Under the pieces are notes generated by a model. It had not been told where the DNA came from, searched no databases, and was given only the letters and a program-made list of their open reading frames with translations. Positions 17,542 to 26,218 of a DNA stretch of 64,000 nucleotides are shown here, piece by piece. The translations under genes and the position numbers were made by a program. Location of the stretch: assembly GCA_015075725.1 (NCBI GenBank), contig JABTTV010000001.1:124001-188000 (forward strand), written 5' to 3'. Each line of letters starts with the position of its first letter. The first letter of the stretch is position 1. Origin of the DNA: Anaerolineales bacterium. GTDB taxonomy: Bacteria > Chloroflexota > Anaerolineae > Anaerolineales > Villigracilaceae.

Positions 17542-18516
17542 ATGAGAACCTACGCCCTGCGCAGGTTATTACAAACCATTCCCATCCTCTTCATCATCAG
17601 CATTTTGTTGTTCCTGATGGTGCGCGCCGCGCCGGGCGGTCCGTTGACCGCCGCGCGGCGCAACCCGAATATTTCCAAGGAACAGCTCGAAGCCATCGAG
17701 GAACAGCTCGGGTTGAACGATCCCCTGCCCGTCCAGTACGGCAGGTGGCTTGGGGGAATGTTGAACGGAGACCTCGGCGAGTCGATCAAATTCCGCCGTC
17801 CGGTTTCGGAGATGATCAGTGAACGCGTACCGAACACATTGATTTTGGTCGGCGCATCGTTCCTTGTAACATTGCTGTTCGCCATCCCCATCGGTATTCT
17901 TTCCGCGCGCAAGCCGTATTCGCCCTTCGATTACACGATGACGACCGTCACGTTTGTCGGTCAGGCAATTCCGGTCTACTGGCTGGGGCTGGGACTGATC
18001 GTCATTTTTTACGTCACGATAAAAAATCCGTTTACAGGCGATCCGCTTTTCCCCGTCGGCGGGATGAACTCGCGCGGGCGGGAAGGCGATTTGTTGGATA
18101 CACTCTGGCATCTCATCCTGCCGGTCACCGCATTGAGCCTGGGATGGATCGCCTGGTATTCGCGTTTTCTGCGGTCAAGCATGCTGGATGTACTGCATGA
18201 GGATTACATCCGCACCGCGCGGGCGAAGGGGCTCGCGGACCGCTGGGTGTATTACAAACACGCGCTTCGTAATGCGATCCTGCCCCTGGTGACATTGATC
18301 GCGCTCGACCTGCCGAGTTTGTTCGCAGGCGCGCTTTTTGTGGAAACCATCTTTTCCTGGCCCGGTATGGGACGACTCTTCTGGGATGCGGCGAAAGGAC
18401 GCGATTACCCGGTGCTGCTCGGCGTTGTCATGCTGACCGCCATTCTGATCATCGTCTGCAATATCATTGCAGACCTCGCATACGGATGGCTCAATCCGCA
18501 GGTGAAATATGAGTGA
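17542..18516 (+). CDS. Oligopeptide-type ABC transporter permease (DppB/OppB-like)
   Basis: 324 residues, six helices. It begins MRTYALRRLLQTIPILFIISIL, the usual opening of DppB/OppB proteins, and has the coupling loop EDYIRTARAKGLADRWVYYKHALRNAILPLV. The start ATG follows the amidohydrolase stop directly. It pairs with the next gene to form the membrane channel. No ATP-binding subunit for this importer is present in the window. Confidence 0.93.
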   Translation: MRTYALRRLLQTIPILFIISILLFLMVRAAPGGPLTAARRNPNISKEQLEAIEEQLGLNDPLPVQYGRWLGGMLNGDLGESIKFRRPVSEMISERVPNTLILVGASFLVTLLFAIPIGILSARKPYSPFDYTMTTVTFVGQAIPVYWLGLGLIVIFYVTIKNPFTGDPLFPVGGMNSRGREGDLLDTLWHLILPVTALSLGWIAWYSRFLRSSMLDVLHEDYIRTARAKGLADRWVYYKHALRNAILPLVTLIALDLPSLFAGALFVETIFSWPGMGRLFWDAAKGRDYPVLLGVVMLTAILIIVCNIIADLAYGWLNPQVKYE

Positions 18517-19411
18517 GATCGAATCCACTCTCACCATTCGCGAGCAAAGCATGGCAGCCCTGATCACGCGCCGTTTCTTCAAACATAAACTGGCTGGCGT
18601 TGCGATAGCGGTTCTCGCGCTGCTCGTTCTGTTCTCGGTTCTTGCCGACCTTACTCCATACAGGCCGACCGATCAGAATCCGACCCAGATGTTTCAAAAA
18701 TCCAGCCCCCAACATTGGTTCGGCACGGATGAACTCGGACGCGACGTTTTCACGAGAATCCTGTATGGCGGTCGAGTCTCTCTTTCCGTCGGTTTGATAT
18801 CAACGTTTTTATCCATTTCGCTGGGAGTCCTCGTGGGCGCATTGAGCGGATATTTCGGCGGTTGGATCGATTCCGCGCTGATGCGCATCACAGACGCCTT
18901 TCTGACCTTCCCCACCATATTCGTGCTGATCCTCCTCGGCGCGTTTTTACGCGAACAACAGTTGTACATTTTGCAAAACAGCGTGTTCGTGGTGATCATT
19001 ATCATCGCCGCCCTATCATGGATGTGGCCTGCCCGCCTCGTGCGCGGACTTTTTCTCGTCCTGCGCGAAAAGGAATTCGTCTCTGCTTCGCGCGCACTGG
19101 GTGGAAGCAGCGCCCGCATCATCCTGCGCCATATCCTGCCGAATTGTATCGGACCCATTCTCGTGAGCGGGACTTTGCAAATGGCTTCCGCGATCATCAC
19201 GGAATCGGGCTTGAGTTATTTGGGCTTCGGCGTCCAGCCGCCCACGCCAACCTGGGGAAGCATCCTGTCGACAGCGCAAAACCAGGTTTTCCGCGCGCCC
19301 TGGCTGGCATTCTATCCCGGCTTGATGATCTTCATCACCGTCATGTCGATCAACTACATCGGAGATGGTTTGCGCGACGCGTTCGATCCGTATGTGATTC
19401 ATACGGAGTGA
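18509..19411 (+). CDS. Oligopeptide-type ABC transporter permease (DppC/OppC-like)
   Basis: 300 residues, overlapping the partner permease by 8 nt. It has the DppC opening helix and HWFGTDELGRDVFTRILYGGRVSL, and the coupling loop EKEFVSASRALGGSSARIILRHILPN. The second permease half of the importer. Confidence 0.93.
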   Translation: MSEIESTLTIREQSMAALITRRFFKHKLAGVAIAVLALLVLFSVLADLTPYRPTDQNPTQMFQKSSPQHWFGTDELGRDVFTRILYGGRVSLSVGLISTFLSISLGVLVGALSGYFGGWIDSALMRITDAFLTFPTIFVLILLGAFLREQQLYILQNSVFVVIIIIAALSWMWPARLVRGLFLVLREKEFVSASRALGGSSARIILRHILPNCIGPILVSGTLQMASAIITESGLSYLGFGVQPPTPTWGSILSTAQNQVFRAPWLAFYPGLMIFITVMSINYIGDGLRDAFDPYVIHTE

Positions 19412-19492
19412 GTGGGTCGGGCTTTCAGCCTGACGATTACAATGCAGGAAAGTCCGGCGGGTTACAAACCCGCACTACAAAAAGGAGAAGAG

Positions 19493-21175
19493 ATGAAACT
19501 CAAACTGTTCAAACTGTTCGTTATTTTGGGGCTCGTCCTCAGCGGATGCGGAGGCGGGGGTGAAGAACCGGCATCCGGCGGAGGCGGAGGCGGGACGGCC
19601 GTCCTCATCCTGCCCGAAGAACCGACTACATTGAATTTCTATCTTGCAGATGCGGCAATCGTTCGGCAGGCGGCGGACGCCACTTCGATGACGGGCCTGG
19701 TCACCATCGATGAGACCGGAAATTTTGTGCCGGTGCTGGCGGAGGGATTGCCCACGATCTCGGATGACCACCTCACCGTGACATGGAAACTGATGGCTGA
19801 CCTGAAATGGTCCGACGGCGAGCCGCTGACTTCGGATGATGTGCGCTTCACAATCGAGGTGCTTTCGAACCCGAACTCCGGCGCATTGGTCGGCACGAGC
19901 GGATTCGATTTGATCGCAAACGTCGAAACACCCGACGATCTGACAACCATCCTCACCTACTCCGAACCCTATCCCGGTTATCTCGATCAATTTGCCTACG
20001 GTTTATTCCCGCGCCATGCCACTGGCGCCCCGGAGGAAATGGCAAATTGGGAATGGAACCGCGCGCCTGTAACGGCTGGACCGTTCATCGTCAGCAATTG
20101 GGAATCAGGCAAACGCATCACGATGACTCGCAACCCGAATTACTTCGAAGAGGGAAAACCCTATCTCGACAGTATCGTATTCGAGATCGTACCCGAACCT
20201 GCTGCGCAAACTGCGATGATGTTGAATGGGGATGGTCATGTTCATTTGTGGCCCGGCGAATTCAAAGTCGATTACGATGAATTATTGAAGGGAGTCGCCC
20301 AGCAATATCTCATCCCCGGCATCTGGAATATGGCGATCGATTTCAACTTGAGCGCGCCTTTCGACGGCAATCCGTCCGCCGCTGCGCCGCACCCGATCCT
20401 GGGCGATATCCGCGTGCGACAGGCGATCGCTCATGCCATCAATTATGACTCGCTGCAACAGGATGTCTTGCAGGGAAGCGTCGGCGATTCGACCAACCCG
20501 TTCGCTTACGGCTGGTACAAGTGCGATCTTCCGCGTAAGTACGGTTTCGATGTGGAAGCCGCGAACAAATTGCTGGACGAGGCCGGATGGGAGATGGGCA
20601 CTGACGGCATCCGTGTTGCAAAAGGCGCGATGTACGCAGAGGATGGAACCCGCCTCTCTCTTGAACTTCAAGGATATACGGCCTTCGACCCGCTGCAACT
20701 TACCGAGGAGTTCATCGTCGAGAACCTGAAAGCCGTCGGCATCGAGGCGCGCATCCAGAACTATGATTTCTCGATCATCTTCGGCACATTCGAAGATAAC
20801 TCTCCGCGCATGATCGGCGATTACGACATGCTGATCTTCGACCGCGGCTTCACCACCGAGCCGCAGAGTTACAACTTCGACGCCTATCATTCCTCGCGCA
20901 TCCCCGGTGCAGAGAACCCCACCGGCGGTAACTACTTCCGCTGGGTGAACGAGGATGTGGATGCGGCGCTCGAAACCGCCGGTACAAGCTTCGACATCGA
21001 AACCCGCAAAACCGCGTACTGCGAAATCGGTCAGGCGGTGATCGACGACCTGCCGCAGGTCTATCTCTATCTCTTTCAGGATAATTACGGCATCGCCGAC
21101 AGCCTTGAAGGGTATACGCTCAACACCTGGGGCAGCATGAGCTGGGGCGTGCAGAATTGGAAGTTTAAGCAGTAA
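19493..21175 (+). CDS. ABC transporter substrate-binding lipoprotein, family 5
   Basis: 560 residues from the ATG at 19493 with AAAGGAG just before it. Lipobox LVLSGC is followed by a glycine-rich linker. Family-5 (oligopeptide/nickel) features: TLNFYLADAA, LKWSDGEPLTSDDVRFTIE, GPFIVSNWESGKRITMTRNPNYFEEGKPYLD, RQAIAHAINYD and KLLDEAGW. Anchored outside the membrane, it should deliver ligand to the two permeases. The 81-nt gap before it holds two small hairpins (TCGGGCT/AGCCTGA and GCGGG/CCCGC) of the intergenic repeat kind. Confidence 0.93.
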   Translation: MKLKLFKLFVILGLVLSGCGGGGEEPASGGGGGGTAVLILPEEPTTLNFYLADAAIVRQAADATSMTGLVTIDETGNFVPVLAEGLPTISDDHLTVTWKLMADLKWSDGEPLTSDDVRFTIEVLSNPNSGALVGTSGFDLIANVETPDDLTTILTYSEPYPGYLDQFAYGLFPRHATGAPEEMANWEWNRAPVTAGPFIVSNWESGKRITMTRNPNYFEEGKPYLDSIVFEIVPEPAAQTAMMLNGDGHVHLWPGEFKVDYDELLKGVAQQYLIPGIWNMAIDFNLSAPFDGNPSAAAPHPILGDIRVRQAIAHAINYDSLQQDVLQGSVGDSTNPFAYGWYKCDLPRKYGFDVEAANKLLDEAGWEMGTDGIRVAKGAMYAEDGTRLSLELQGYTAFDPLQLTEEFIVENLKAVGIEARIQNYDFSIIFGTFEDNSPRMIGDYDMLIFDRGFTTEPQSYNFDAYHSSRIPGAENPTGGNYFRWVNEDVDAALETAGTSFDIETRKTAYCEIGQAVIDDLPQVYLYLFQDNYGIADSLEGYTLNTWGSMSWGVQNWKFKQ

Positions 21176-21215
21176 AATATTCCCGGAAGTTTCAAGCTCG
21201 GGAGTTCCAAACAGA

Positions 21216-21243
21216 GAGTCCGAAGTCTGGAGACTTCGGACTC
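21216..21243 (+). terminator. Palindrome after the ABC operon, probable terminator
   Basis: A 12-13-bp stem (GAGTCCGAAGTCT with AGACTTCGGACTC) with almost no loop, followed by CGTTTCTT. The rest of the 21176-21471 gap holds a smaller TCCCG/CGGGA hairpin and nothing else that I recognise. Confidence 0.6.
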
Positions 21244-21471
21244 CGTTTCTTAACCCAAGCGACAGCCATCGCCAACAGATAAGAACTCCACCATGTCGTT
21301 TTGTGGCGAATGTCTTCACCGATCCCCATGGAAGGAGCGTTGTGTATGAATCTTTGCAAATAGGAAAGTCCAATACTTCACAAGCGATGGTAAAATCGCG
21401 AATTGCCAGCCGGAGGCGAAAGACCTCTGCCTGCCCCCAACCGGACAGGTTTTCTGTTTGGAGCGTTTTGA

Positions 21472-22713
21472 ATGATCAAACTCAGTTACAGCACATTTGG
21501 CTTGACCAACCTCGATTTCCTGCGATCCATCGAAGAAGTGGACAAGGCAGGCTACCCCGGCGTAGAACTTTCCTTCCACCGCGACCAGTTCAACCCCTTC
21601 GATATCACAAATGAATATCTTGCCGCGATCAAAAAGAAACTGGAATCATTGGAAGTGACTGCCGCCTGTGTTTCGACCGCATCGCATTTTTTCACTCCAC
21701 AGCGTCCGCATGAACCTTCGCTCATGAGTCCCGACCTCGCCGGGAGGAAACGCCGCATCGACCTTGTGAAGCGCGGGATCCACGTTGCCCGGGCGTTGGA
21801 TGTGCCCCTCGTCACGTTCGGAAGCGGCTTCATCCGCGATGAGCACGTCAGTAATCCGTCGGTCGATCCGCGCGAATTGCTCGTGGACAGCGTCCATCAA
21901 TGTTTGAACGAATTGCGCGATGACGAAGACATCACGCTTCTGATCGAACCCGAACCCGGCATGTACATCGAAACGCTGGAACAGGGCATGAGCTTGGTGG
22001 ACGAAGTCGGCTCCAACCGCTTTCAACTGCACCTTGACCTGAATCACAATTACTGTTCCGAGACGAATTACCTCGAAGCCCTGGGCAGGGCCGCGAAACG
22101 CGCCAAATTCCTGCACGTATCCGATTCACAGGAAGGCTACAACTTGAAATTGGTCAAATGGGCGGACGGCCTCAAAATGGATTTGAACTTCGCCAGGTAT
22201 CTGATCTACTTCCCCGAATCGGCAGATTACCTTTTGGTAGACTGCGACCACCCGATTTACTTCCACGACGAACTGCCAGATGCAAGACAAAAGAAACGCA
22301 TCGAATCGATTCTTGGCTCGGTAAACATTACCACCGACCCCGCCTTCGTGGACTTTAAAAACCTTTACGCGGGTCAATCCCCATTCGAGAGCGAGATTTT
22401 CGTTTATCTCATCTCCGTCCCCGGTTTGACCTACGACGTGCTGGAACGCGCCCGTCCGATCATCATTTACCTACGAAGCACCAAAGACAGGAACGGTAAA
22501 CTCTTGATGGATAAAATGGTCGCGAACACCCTGACAGGCATCGTCCACTTTCATGAGATTCCCGGCGAAGGGACGATGGATTTCGCCGCAAGTTTCAAGG
22601 CGCTGACCGACAATGGCTTTTCAGGGTATGCGTCCGTCGAACTGTATCATCACGTCGCCTCCTGGGAAAAGGCTTTGAACGATAGTTACAAACATTTGTC
22701 GCAATTTGTGTAA
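21472..22713 (+). CDS. EboE-like/sugar-isomerase-type TIM-barrel protein with a large insertion
   Basis: 413 residues. The N-terminal 215 residues match the xylose-isomerase-like (AP endonuclease 2) barrel: LSYSTFGLTNLDF, GYPGVELSFH, ITLLIEPEPGMYIETLEQG, FQLHLDLNH and FLHVSDSQEG. The closing barrel elements (IVHFHEIPGEGTMDF, SGYASVELYHH) come only after some 130 extra residues that I do not recognise. Metal-binding E, D and H positions appear kept. The neighbours (cyclase, UbiA) suggest the EboE-type member of an ebo cluster. The enzyme reaction is unknown; isomerisation or epimerisation of a sugar or cyclitol phosphate is the family expectation. Confidence 0.75.
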   Translation: MIKLSYSTFGLTNLDFLRSIEEVDKAGYPGVELSFHRDQFNPFDITNEYLAAIKKKLESLEVTAACVSTASHFFTPQRPHEPSLMSPDLAGRKRRIDLVKRGIHVARALDVPLVTFGSGFIRDEHVSNPSVDPRELLVDSVHQCLNELRDDEDITLLIEPEPGMYIETLEQGMSLVDEVGSNRFQLHLDLNHNYCSETNYLEALGRAAKRAKFLHVSDSQEGYNLKLVKWADGLKMDLNFARYLIYFPESADYLLVDCDHPIYFHDELPDARQKKRIESILGSVNITTDPAFVDFKNLYAGQSPFESEIFVYLISVPGLTYDVLERARPIIIYLRSTKDRNGKLLMDKMVANTLTGIVHFHEIPGEGTMDFAASFKALTDNGFSGYASVELYHHVASWEKALNDSYKHLSQFV

Positions 22714-22756
22714 ACCATGATCGCGCCCTACGCGCGTGAATATATAGGAGAGAGTC

Positions 22757-23236
22757 ATGATGGATTTTGCCCAACTCGGCTGGGAGGCTGGGACGGTCGG
22801 GGAATTGGACCACCGCCTGCTGAAGGCTCCGCACGTCAAATTACGCGCCGCAACGCCGGGACCCTCCGGCGACGTGGTGTATTCCGTCGACCTGCGCATC
22901 AATGAGCCGAATTCCGTTTTTCTTTCGTCCACCGAAATGCACTCCTTCGAGCATTTTCTTTTATGGGGCTTTCAAAAATACATGCCGAAAAATTTCATCT
23001 CCGTCGGCCTGATGGGATGCCAAACAGGATTTTATCTCATCCTTTTCAACGAAGGGCGTATGCAAGCTGTCCATGACGTGTATGAAAAAATATTGAACGA
23101 TGTTCTCGCCGCAAGTGAAGTGCCCTACGCCAACATCGCGCAATGCGGCAATTACAAGAACCACAGCCTTGAACTGGCGCAGGCGCTTGCCAGGCGTGTT
23201 TTGGAAGCGAAATCCAATTGGAGACAGGTCATTTAG
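22757..23236 (+). CDS. luxS: LuxS-family S-ribosylhomocysteine lyase
   Basis: 159 residues, the normal LuxS length. The active site appears complete: H62, E65 and H66 in MHSFEHF (HxxEH), C88 in GLMGCQTGFY and the zinc ligand C130 in QCGNYKNHSLELAQALA. LuxS converts S-ribosylhomocysteine to homocysteine plus DPD, the AI-2 precursor. The N-terminus (GWEAGTVGELDHRLLKAP) is longer and less typical. It sits between a TIM-barrel gene and a sugar-phosphate cyclase (7 nt to the next start), not beside methionine-cycle genes, which hints at a biosynthetic role here. Ribosome site AGGAGAG precedes ATG 22757. Confidence 0.88.
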   Translation: MMDFAQLGWEAGTVGELDHRLLKAPHVKLRAATPGPSGDVVYSVDLRINEPNSVFLSSTEMHSFEHFLLWGFQKYMPKNFISVGLMGCQTGFYLILFNEGRMQAVHDVYEKILNDVLAASEVPYANIAQCGNYKNHSLELAQALARRVLEAKSNWRQVI

Positions 23237-23243
23237 AGTAAGA

Positions 23244-24371
23244 ATGAGCAAAAGACGAGTCACATATCAACACACGATCGAATACGAGGTCATCAATACC
23301 TCGAACCTGTTCCATCCGCAGAATTGGGCGCTTCTCTCGGTGGGCCGAAAAGAAGACGCCCGCCGATTCGTGGTGGTGGACGAAAATGTGGAGAGGCACT
23401 TCTCCGCCGAAATTCGAAACTATTTTTCACACCATCACATCGAGGCGAAGATCGTCACCTTTCCCGGCGGCGAAGAGAACAAGACCCTGGAACACCATCT
23501 TTATTTTTTGCGTGAATTGGATTCCTTCCCGATCCACCGCAGGGACGAACCGATCATCGCCATCGGTGGCGGCGTGCTGACCGATGTGGCCGGCTTTGTG
23601 GCGGCAAATTACCGGCGCGGCGTCCCGCATATCAAAGTGCCGACCACGTTAATGGGATATGTCGACGCATCGATCGGCATCAAGACCGGGATCAATTTCA
23701 ACGGGAGCAAGAACCGCCTCGGAGCGTTTCATCCCCCGCAAAAAGTCCTGCTCGATAAATCCTTCCTGAAGACCCTGCCGCGCCGTCACATCCTGAACGG
23801 GGTATGCGAGATCATCAAACTGGCGGTCATCAAAGATGCGGGATTGTTCGACCTGCTCGAGATTCACGGGGCGCGAAGCGTCGATGCGCATTTCCAGGAC
23901 GAGATAGGCGGCGTCATCCTTGACCGTGCAATCGATGGAATGATCGATGAATTACAGCCCAACCTATTCGAAGAGGAATTGGCGCGCAAAGTGGATTTCG
24001 GGCACACGTTCAGTTACGGCCTCGAAACCCGCCACGAAGCCCATCTATTCCACGGCGAGGCGGTATTATTCGACATCCTCCTCTCGGCAGTGATCGCGAG
24101 CGGCAGGAATCTATTATCGGACGAAGAGACGGAGCGCATCTTCCGCCTGGTCGTTTCGTTGGGATACGAACTCGACGCCTCGCTTCTGGACCCGGATCTG
24201 CTATGGGCTTCGCTGACGGAGCGCACCTACCACCGAAACGGACTCCAGCGCGTCCCAATGCCGCGCGGAATCGGGGATTGCGTCTTCCTGAACGATATCA
24301 AAGCGGACGAGATCGAGTTCGCAGCAAAGAATTTAGAGGATTGGATCGCCATAAACTATGACCACGTTTGA
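23244..24371 (+). CDS. Sugar-phosphate cyclase (EEVS/EboD-like, dehydroquinate-synthase superfamily)
   Basis: 375 residues from the ATG at 23244. It has the dehydroquinate-synthase fold motifs (FPGGEENKTLE, IGGGVLTDVAGFVAANYRRG, KVPTTLMGYVDAS). Past that point, IGIKTGINFNGSKNRLGAFHPP and NGVCEIIKLAVIKD resemble 2-epi-5-epi-valiolone synthases and EboD proteins more than shikimate-pathway enzymes. Zinc ligands fit E in CEIIK and H in FGHTFSYG and HGEAV. The likely reaction is NAD-dependent cyclisation of a C7 sugar phosphate such as sedoheptulose 7-phosphate. It overlaps ubiG by 14 nt. It may still be an ordinary AroB. Confidence 0.78.
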   Translation: MSKRRVTYQHTIEYEVINTSNLFHPQNWALLSVGRKEDARRFVVVDENVERHFSAEIRNYFSHHHIEAKIVTFPGGEENKTLEHHLYFLRELDSFPIHRRDEPIIAIGGGVLTDVAGFVAANYRRGVPHIKVPTTLMGYVDASIGIKTGINFNGSKNRLGAFHPPQKVLLDKSFLKTLPRRHILNGVCEIIKLAVIKDAGLFDLLEIHGARSVDAHFQDEIGGVILDRAIDGMIDELQPNLFEEELARKVDFGHTFSYGLETRHEAHLFHGEAVLFDILLSAVIASGRNLLSDEETERIFRLVVSLGYELDASLLDPDLLWASLTERTYHRNGLQRVPMPRGIGDCVFLNDIKADEIEFAAKNLEDWIAINYDHV

Positions 24372-25065
24372 TAACGCCGACAACAGGGAAATCGACAAGT
24401 TCGACCGGGTCTCGCAAATCTGGTGGGATCCCAAAGGCGAGATGGGAACGCTCCATACCATCAACCCTTTGCGGACGAAGTTCATCATGGAGGGGATTGC
24501 GACTCCGAACCCAAAAATCCTGGACGTGGGATGCGGGGGCGGAATCCTCTCTGAGGCGCTGGCTAAAGCCGGGGCGCAAGTGACAGGCCTGGACCTGTCC
24601 GAGGCGTCGCTTCAAGTCGCTCGAAGACACGCTCAACAACAGGGATTGAACATCGACTATCGTTACGAAAGCACCGAAGAATTCGCCGCAAACCATGCGG
24701 GCGTGTTCGACGCGGTTGCCTGCATGGAAATGCTGGAGCATGTGCCGGAACCCGGCAAAGTGGTGGCGGCTTGCGCCCAAGCGTTGAAGCCGGGCGGATT
24801 CGCCTTCTTTTCGACCATCAACCGCACACCCAAGGCATTTTTGTTTGCGATAGTCGGCGGCGAATATATTTTGCGCCTTTTACCCCGCGGCACACACACG
24901 TACTCGAAATTGATCCGCCCGGTTGAATTGAAAGCCTGGAATCGCGAAGCCGGTTTGGAGTTCGTGCGTCTCGCCAGTCTGATGTACAATCCCCTCGCCC
25001 GCAGTTGGAAGGTCGCCCCAGATAAAGAAGACGTGAACTACATGGCGCATTTCAAAAAGAAATAA
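24358..25065 (+). CDS. ubiG: UbiG-like SAM-dependent O-methyltransferase
   Basis: 235 residues closely following UbiG: FDRVSQIWWDPKGEMGTLHTINPLR, motif I LDVGCGGGILSEALA, acidic LDLSEASL, CMEMLEHVPEP, STINRTPKAFLFAIVGGEYILRLLP and DVNYMAHFKK at the end. In Proteobacteria UbiG methylates two hydroxyls of the ubiquinone ring. Chloroflexota generally make menaquinone, so a quinone role is not expected. Here the gene overlaps the cyclase and precedes a UbiA prenyltransferase, so it probably methylates the product of this cluster. Confidence 0.85.
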   Translation: MTTFDNADNREIDKFDRVSQIWWDPKGEMGTLHTINPLRTKFIMEGIATPNPKILDVGCGGGILSEALAKAGAQVTGLDLSEASLQVARRHAQQQGLNIDYRYESTEEFAANHAGVFDAVACMEMLEHVPEPGKVVAACAQALKPGGFAFFSTINRTPKAFLFAIVGGEYILRLLPRGTHTYSKLIRPVELKAWNREAGLEFVRLASLMYNPLARSWKVAPDKEDVNYMAHFKKK

Positions 25066-25070
25066 TTTAT

Positions 25071-25148
25071 ATGTCACTGCAACGGGGTCTGTGGCTCCAC
25101 GATGCGGTCCTTTCAAGAGATCGCATCGCCCCCGGTTTGCAATGACAT
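25071..25148. repeat. 78-bp palindromic element between ubiG and the prenyltransferase
   Basis: Ends are 12-bp inverted repeats (ATGTCACTGCAA and TTGCAATGACAT, one mismatch), with an inner GATGCG/CGCATC stem. It resembles the GTCATTGC-type mobile palindromes common in bacterial genomes. It occupies almost the whole gap between the two genes. Confidence 0.65.
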
Positions 25149-25166
25149 GATTTGTGGAGACAATCA

Positions 25167-26075
25167 ATGAAACGTTTCTTCGCGCTATCCCGCACCACAC
25201 ACGGCGTATTGGATATCGCCCTGCCCGGCTTTGTCGCATTGTTATGGCTCGGCGCGTTTCCCCCAATCCTGACCATCGCCGTATCGCTCTTCACCGCGTT
25301 CGCGGCATACACCGCCATCTACGCCCTCAACGACCTCGTCGGCGTCCTTGTGGATAAGGAAAAATACGCGCAGGGAATAAACGCCGGGTATTCCGTCGAA
25401 GCCTCCGACTTGCGTTATCCGCTCGCGCGGGATATCCTGCCATACCGAAGCGGCATCCTGTGGTTCGCGGTCTGGTTGGCGCTCGCGCTTGCAGGTTCTT
25501 ATTATTTGAATCCGTTCATCGTGGTCATCCTCATCAGCGCCGCGATACTCGAGGTCATCTACGTCCTGTTGCTCAAAGTGACCTACCTGCGCACCTTCGT
25601 CAGCGGACTGGTCAAATCGAGCGGACCGATCGCCGCCATCTACGTCGTGGACAATAACCCCGCGCTCCCAATGGTTTTGCTCGTCCTCGCTTGGGTCTTC
25701 GTCTGGGAGATCGGCGGGCAAAACGTCCCCGCTGATTGGAACGATACGGCCGAGGACAGGCGCGTCAACGCTAAAACCATCCCGCTTCAACTTGGGACCC
25801 AAACAGCGGGAGTCATCGTCCTGATCACACTTGGATTAACCGTCCTCCTCAGCCTTTTCCTCCCCCTCGCCTCTCCCCTTAATTTGGGCTGGTTCTACAG
25901 CCTAGCCACAGCCGCTGCCGGAGCCTTTTTACTGCTCAAACCCGGCTATGATCTTTACCGCCGGCAGACCGAAGGACGCATGGCGGCTAAACTCTTCGAT
26001 AACGCCAGTTTCTACCCGATGGCACAGTTGGTCATCATTACCGCGTTTGTGCTGATTTCGTTTATAACAACGTAG
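25167..26075 (+). CDS. UbiA-family prenyltransferase (EboC-like)
   Basis: 302 residues with about eight helices. The two substrate-binding motifs are N55-D56 with D63 (YALNDLVGVLVDKE) and DWNDTAEDRRVNAKTIP, the second being the stronger. UbiA enzymes attach an isoprenyl chain to an aromatic or other acceptor using Mg2+. A short form starting TTG at 25152 is possible, but ATG 25167 has GGAGA before it. The stop codon TAG is the start of a GTAGGGG repeat. Last gene of the five-gene cluster. Related to EboC by context and length only. Confidence 0.8.
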   Translation: MKRFFALSRTTHGVLDIALPGFVALLWLGAFPPILTIAVSLFTAFAAYTAIYALNDLVGVLVDKEKYAQGINAGYSVEASDLRYPLARDILPYRSGILWFAVWLALALAGSYYLNPFIVVILISAAILEVIYVLLLKVTYLRTFVSGLVKSSGPIAAIYVVDNNPALPMVLLVLAWVFVWEIGGQNVPADWNDTAEDRRVNAKTIPLQLGTQTAGVIVLITLGLTVLLSLFLPLASPLNLGWFYSLATAAAGAFLLLKPGYDLYRRQTEGRMAAKLFDNASFYPMAQLVIITAFVLISFITT

Positions 26076-26213
26076 GGGCGACCCGGCAAAGTCCGATAAG
26101 ACCTTGGGGCGCAATGGAAGGGTCGCCCTTTGTCAAGACGATTTGATATCCGATACGGGGCGACCCTTTCGGGCGCAACGATGTTATTTCAGATGCGGAC
26201 GGGTCGCCCCTAC
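26072..26213. repeat. GTAG-tagged palindromic repeat (GTAGGGGCGACCC family), convergent gap
   Basis: The two ends are GTAGGGGCGACCC and GGGTCGCCCCTAC. Inside are further partial copies (AAGGGTCGCCCTT at 26118-26130; GGGGCGACCC near 26158). It fills the space between the convergent prenyltransferase and VWA genes and supplies the prenyltransferase stop codon. It could act as a bidirectional terminator. A copy lies at 29717-29773. Confidence 0.8.
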
Positions 26214-26218
26214 AATAT

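Noticed and set aside
24358..25065. Ubiquinone biosynthesis gene set
   Set aside because: Only ubiG and a UbiA-type enzyme are present, with a cyclase and LuxS; no ubiquinone hydroxylases or UbiE here, and the lineage is expected to use menaquinone.
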